Origin: Deuterostichococcus epilithicus
Lineage: Eukaryota > Chlorophyta > Trebouxiophyceae > Prasiolales > Stichococcaceae
DNA: 64,000 bases
NCBI GenBank assembly: GCA_033439295.1
Contig: JAVTLE010000014.1
Coordinates: 1,364,001-1,428,000 of the forward strand
Direction: 5' to 3'
The position numbers and the translations under genes are program-made. The notes beneath the pieces were generated by a model, which was not told the origin of the DNA, did no database searches, and saw only the letters and a program-made list of their open reading frames with translations. Positions 59,770 through 64,000 of this stretch are shown one piece after another; positions within the stretch are counted from its first letter, which is position 1; each line of letters opens with the position of its first letter.

Positions 59770-60321
59770 GGGGTGCAAGGAAGATGTTGCTATGGTTCAT
59801 GAAGCGACCGCAACTGCAACGCTGAGCACCACTGGAACCCTCTTTGGAACCTGCCGATGGACTTGAGCTTTGTGTCAGTCCAGCTATGATTTTAACTCGA
59901 GTTGTTGGTCTGCGAGCGCCAGTGAAACCATTTCTGGTGTGTGCTATGGGTTTCTGGGAGGGGTACGAGTAATGAAGCATGCGCGTGCGGGAGGTTTTTT
60001 GCCATCCTGGGCCTCCAGGGCAGGGTTCCCAGGTTTCCGTGCGACACAATATACATGTTTGCAGCATGGATGTTTTGAGTAGCAAAGTATCTGTAATCGT
60101 GCTCCACCCTCACATCAGCTTGGAAGGCACTGACCCAATCTAAACAACATTGTGTTGGATGCAACGCGGAGGAGCGGTCTGGACGGTGCATGATTTCGCT
60201 TAAATGAACATTGTGCGAGCCTGAGCAGTGCTGATGTCGAAGTGGGCACGAGGCTGAGCCTCTTTGCAGCCATCACATCCCCGCACGCGCATCCTTGATA
60301 CTAAGCTTTTGGCACGTCGCC
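59770..60321. other. Intergenic region
   Basis: Between two genes on the same strand; no gene seen. Confidence 0.55.
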
Positions 60322-63300
60322 ATGCTCGCGACGAGCGTCAAAGCAGCGCTGAGGCAGCATCAAAGACTCCTGGGCCTGCGGTGCCTCGCCAGCGGAGCGG
60401 GTCTCTTTGGCATCGAGCGGCTGCGGCAGCCAGAGGACTGGCGTGCGCTCGTGGCGGACACCAAAGCAAGGTCTCGCGTCATGCACGAACTCTGAATCGG
60501 CCCCTGTTGCGACATGCACAGAAAGAAGGCTGAGGCGTGGAAATGGACCATGCAGGTGCACCGCTCTGGTGCAGGAGGTTGTGTCCGCACCCAGCGGCAT
60601 TGAGGCCATCCGGAGGACGGATGAACTCTCTGACACGGTGCGACCTGCATTTCTGTTCCTGATTGGGACCCCCGTCGTCAGGGAGTGTCCAGGTTGAAAC
60701 CCTGGATCCCAAAGCTTTACATTGCTCAGCGCCTGATGGTCTGCGCCATTCACACAGATATGCCGGACGTATGATGCCGCCGAGTTGTGCCGCAATGTGC
60801 ACACCAGCGGCCAGTGGAGGGCGGAAGCTCAGAACGCCTGCATCAGCCTCGGAGGTGCATGCGTGGTGCATCTGGTTGCAGCGCTGTCTGCTAACGCCGC
60901 CTCAATGCACAAGTGCCGGGCAGGACCTGTCAATCCCCTGTGAACACTGTTGCGTTTGCCGTTGCAGGCTTCCTATCGCACCTGAACGTGCACCAGGGGC
61001 TGTACCATGCCGTTGCAACCGCTGTCGGCGACGGCGGCGCCGGCGCTTCAGTGCACTCGGCGCGTGGCGGCATGCACGGCGGCACCCAACCGCTGAGCGA
61101 CTCCGGCGGCGGTGCTCCGGGCGGCACAGCTGGCGGCGCAGCAGCCGTGGGCAGCGGCGGGGGCGGCAGGAGTCCTGGCGGCGGCGCCGAGCCCCTGCCG
61201 GAGGCGGCCCTGCGGGTCGGCCGGCTGCTGTGCCGGGACTTTGAGGCGCACGGCGTGCACCTGGTGGGCGGCCAGCAGCGCGCCTTCATCGACGCCTCCG
61301 CCCGCGAGCAGATGCTGTGCATGCAGTTTGGTGCGTGCCCGGCCAGGACTCACGATGGCCTGCCTGCACAGCTGCAGGCGGGCGCAGGCACTTGTGGAGT
61401 CGTGATAGGAGTCAATGCACGCCTGCTGCGACCATGTGTCGTTCCAGAGAGCGCCACGTGCAGCGCTCAGAACCTACAGGTCTGTCCGAGATCGCTCCGG
61501 CATCCGCTGCGTAGGTGCATGCGGGCCAGTCCTGGGTTCAAACGACGTTTTCCAGATGCAGCTTCTTGCGCGCAGGGCAGAATATGGCAGACAGCTCCAA
61601 GTTTGCGTGGCTCAGCCTGCCGGGCACGGCGTCAGCGCAGCTGCGGGGCCTGTCGCGCAGCGCGCAGCAGCAGGTGGCCCGCGCCGCCGGCAGCCGCCTG
61701 CGTGTGCCCACCTATGAGCACATGCTAGGCGAGCTGCTAACGCATGTACCCGACTCCGCCATCCGGCAGCAGGTGCGTCGGCGTCAGTCGCCTCCAGGCT
61801 TCGCCAGCCGTGCCAGCTGCGGACTCAGCCCATTTGCTTGCATCGGCATACCACACAGCGACCTGCTGCGGTCTCTGCAGACAAGGCCTTGCGCGGCCAA
61901 ATACAGGTGCGCATGTTTGTGCAGGAAGCAGAAGAAATGTACTCTTCTCACAGCCTGACAGCTGGGGAACCTTCGGTCCAACTCGCTGACCATGCATGCC
62001 GCAGGCATACCTGGCGGGCTACAGCGGGCCAGCGGATAATGTGGCGCTGGTATCGCGGCTGATAGACACGCGACAGGAGGTGGCGCAGCTGCTGGGCGCA
62101 CCCTCCTATGCGCATTATCAGGCCAGCCGCGACACCCTGGCGCAGCACCCCGCCGCCATCACCGCCTTCCTTAAGGGTGAGGAAAGTCTTCACCTTGCAC
62201 GGCGGCTGGAACAGCTGGCAGCTGATGATAAGAGCATGAGTAGACAAAGTATGGTGCGAGGTATCGAGGTTGTGCTGGGTGTGCTGTAGTGCACACACCA
62301 CTGGGCCAGCCACAAAACCCTGGCGCAGCACCCAGCAGCGGTGACTGCCCTCCTTAAAGATGCAGATGGAACAGATCGCTGAGACAGAGCTCTTTAAAGA
62401 TCGTGCAGGGTGTTGCTGGGTGTGCTGCCAGGCATGCAACACCAGGCCAGCCGCGACACCCTGACGCAGCACCCGGCGGTCGTCACCGCCTTTGTGAAAG
62501 ACGGTGCTGGGGGAGCTTGTCGGGGCGAGGTCCGAGCAGCTGTGTGAGGAGTTGCTGGCTGTGATACGCTGTCACGAAACTACCATCTAGCTGGCTGCGG
62601 CAATCTTGCATGGCTTCCCGCAGTCTGTACCGCGCTGGCTGCGGCACTCTTGCACGGCGTCCCGCAGTCTGCACCACGTCGCTGGAGGAGACAAAGCAGC
62701 AAGGGCGAGGCTGAACGAGCAGCCGCACACGAGTATTCCCATGGACAGCCGTCTTCCTTCACATAGCTTCACGTTCGGCCGCCGGAGGAACCAGGGCGTG
62801 GAGCTGACTGATGCAGGCCTGGGCGAGGCAGCACGGGACAAGGCGCGGGCGGAGGTGCGCACATTGCAGCGGCGCAATGGCGGCGGCGCGGCGCCCGCTG
62901 CGTGGGACGAGCTGTACCTGCGCACGAAGGCGCAAGCTGCTGAGGTGGGTTCATGGTCAGTGCTGCAGAGCTTCTGGTCTTGACTCGGTCGTATGGATGC
63001 TGTCCACCTCACTTGGTTACTCGCGGTCATGCCCGTCAATTGCTATCATGGCGAGACCCGGCCAGACTTGAGTCCCTGCTCGAAACTGCAGGGTCTGGCC
63101 TCTTCATCAGCGCTGTGCACGCTGCCAGAGTGCCTGAGCCGCCTCAGTGACATCTGTCACCGCCTCTTCGACGCGCGGCTGGAGGCCGTGCCGCTCGCAG
63201 CTGGTGAGCGCTGCACCACCGAGACCCTCATTGTTTGGGGCCTTCCACTAGCTATGCAAGAGCATGTCCAAGGCCTGTGCTTTGTCACTGCAGCAGGGAA

Positions 63301-63853
63301 CCGTCAGTACCTGAGGAAGTCTGTGCCAACAAAGTGGTCAAAAGTCACGCAGGCGAGGCATGGGCGCCCGACCTGCAGAAGCTGGCGCTGGTGGATGGCA
63401 GCGGAGAGGTTCTCGGCCACCTGTACCTTGACCTGTACGCCAGGTGCGGGCTGGGGCAAGGTCTGAGGCCCTGCATCTTCTGCTCCGGCTCCTTGATCCA
63501 GTGGCTCGAAAGAGCAGTGAATGATGCATGATGCATGCATGTAGGGTGCGTGACGATGCAGCAGCCGGTGTGCTCCTGGGCCATCAGGCAGACAGCTCGA
63601 CGGTAGAAGCCCACTGTGCCCCCCAATCCCGTTTTCAGACCCAGTTGCAGCGGCCGCGCCACCTCCCGCGCCGCGGCGCAGGCCGGGCAAGGTGCAGGGC
63701 GCAGGCGTGCAGTACACGCTGGTAAATGGGCGGGCGCTGCCGGGCGGCGGCTACCAGCGCCCCGCGGTGGCGCTGGTGTGCAACTTCCCGTCCGGCGTCG
63801 CCGCGCCGCTCTCCGTCGTCGCCGTGCAGACGCTGTTCCACGAGTTCGGCCAT
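60322..63853 (+). CDS. MIP: Mitochondrial intermediate peptidase, M3 metalloprotease (3' partial)
   Basis: Removes an octapeptide from some imported mitochondrial precursors after MPP cleavage (Oct1/MIP family). Exons seen: 60322-60470, 60556-60637, 60758-60854, 60968-61330, 61576-61772, 62005-62176, 62817-62944, 63092-63203, 63353-63443, 63682-63853, about 521 residues before the edge. The start MLATSVKAALRQHQRLLGLR is a basic presequence, followed by TGLFG-like GAGLFGIERLRQPEDW. Family blocks: ELSDTICRTYDAAELCRNVH, FLSHLNVHQGLYHAV, LLCRDFEAHGVHL, WLSLPGTA, GYSGPADNVALVSRLIDTRQ, GHLYLDLYARPGK, PAVALVCNFPSG and TLFHEFGH, which carries the zinc site HEFGH and ends exactly at an intron. Exon 4 has an added Gly/Ser-rich insertion of about 55 residues. 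Intron 6 (62177-62816) holds decayed copies of the preceding exon. The rest lies to the right of the window. Confidence 0.92.
62282..62508 (+). repeat. Two decayed copies of MIP exon 6 inside the following intron
   Basis: The end of exon 6 (about 62096-62176; caggccagccgcgacaccct then ggcgcagcacccc) recurs at 62282-62365 with a stop and several changes, and at 62424-62508 with fewer changes (caggccagccgcgacaccct then gacgcagcacccg). Copies are about 160-180 bases apart. Confidence 0.85.
62591..62676. repeat. Direct repeat of 42 bases, period 44
   Basis: ctggctgcggcaatcttgca (62591) and ctggctgcggcactcttgca (62635) begin two nearly identical 42-base units in the same MIP intron. Confidence 0.85.
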
Positions 63854-64000
63854 GTGCGCGGCGGCTGCTCTGCCGACTGTGGTCATGCTGCGGGACGATG
63901 GCGTGTGGTCGGGTGTGGGGTGAATGTGTGGATCAACATTCTTTCTGCCCCTGCCCAGTGCTTGTGGCACTGCGTCCGCTCATCCGGAGTGTTTTCAGTG

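Noticed and set aside
1-64000. Organised bacterial-type systems (CRISPR, operons, prophage, insertion sequences)
   Set aside because: No repeat-spacer array, transposase, integrase or operon structure; everything fits an intron-rich nuclear genome.

Overview
The window is nuclear DNA of a green alga, most likely a GC-rich chlorophyte. Genes are densely packed on both strands, nearly every one is broken into 4-16 exons, introns are mostly 100-350 bases, acceptors are mostly TGCAG, and donors are very often GTGCGY. The protein set also fits: a plastid ClpP4-type protease, a uridine kinase/UPRT fusion as in plants, UFC1, Sec15, a plastid-glucose-transporter-like MFS protein and plant-type DUF21/CBS proteins. 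I rebuilt the exons by hand from conserved family motifs and intron phase. Coordinates should be right to within a base or two, except where an entry says a junction is unresolved.

Layout. <3-3566 (+) uridine kinase-UPRT, cut by the left edge. 3939-8359 (+) acidic coiled-coil type I membrane protein, unknown. 9049-9411 (+) and 9434-10300 (-) two intronless hypothetical ORFs. 11939-14328 (+) membrane-anchored SAM-methyltransferase-like protein. 15145-15832 (-) costars/ABRACL protein. 16197-18918 (-) MFS sugar transporter. 20071-23328 (+) GDS-motif SGNH/PC-esterase-like protein. 23901-27640 (+) PYROXD2-like oxidoreductase. 27742-28817 (-) UFC1, divergent from 29399-36489 (+) Sec15. 36867-40885 and 41985-46741 (+) tandem DUF21/CBS (CNNM-like) paralogues. 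47647-51548 (-) secreted subtilase. 52346-54054 (-) ClpP4. 55109-59769 (+) membrane-anchored subtilase. 60322->63853 (+) mitochondrial intermediate peptidase, cut by the right edge.

The genes do not form an obvious single pathway. Two local themes stand out: the tandem DUF21/CBS transporter-like pair, and the right-hand 16 kb, where four consecutive genes are all peptidases (S8, S14, S8, M3) aimed at different compartments.

The most interesting signal is in splicing. About nine of roughly 145 introns begin with GC instead of GT, most within an AG|GCGCGY or AG|GCGAGT context, and several are fixed by conserved protein sequence on both sides. Introns also repeatedly hold decayed copies of neighbouring exon sequence (uridine kinase, DUF21/CBS, mitochondrial peptidase).
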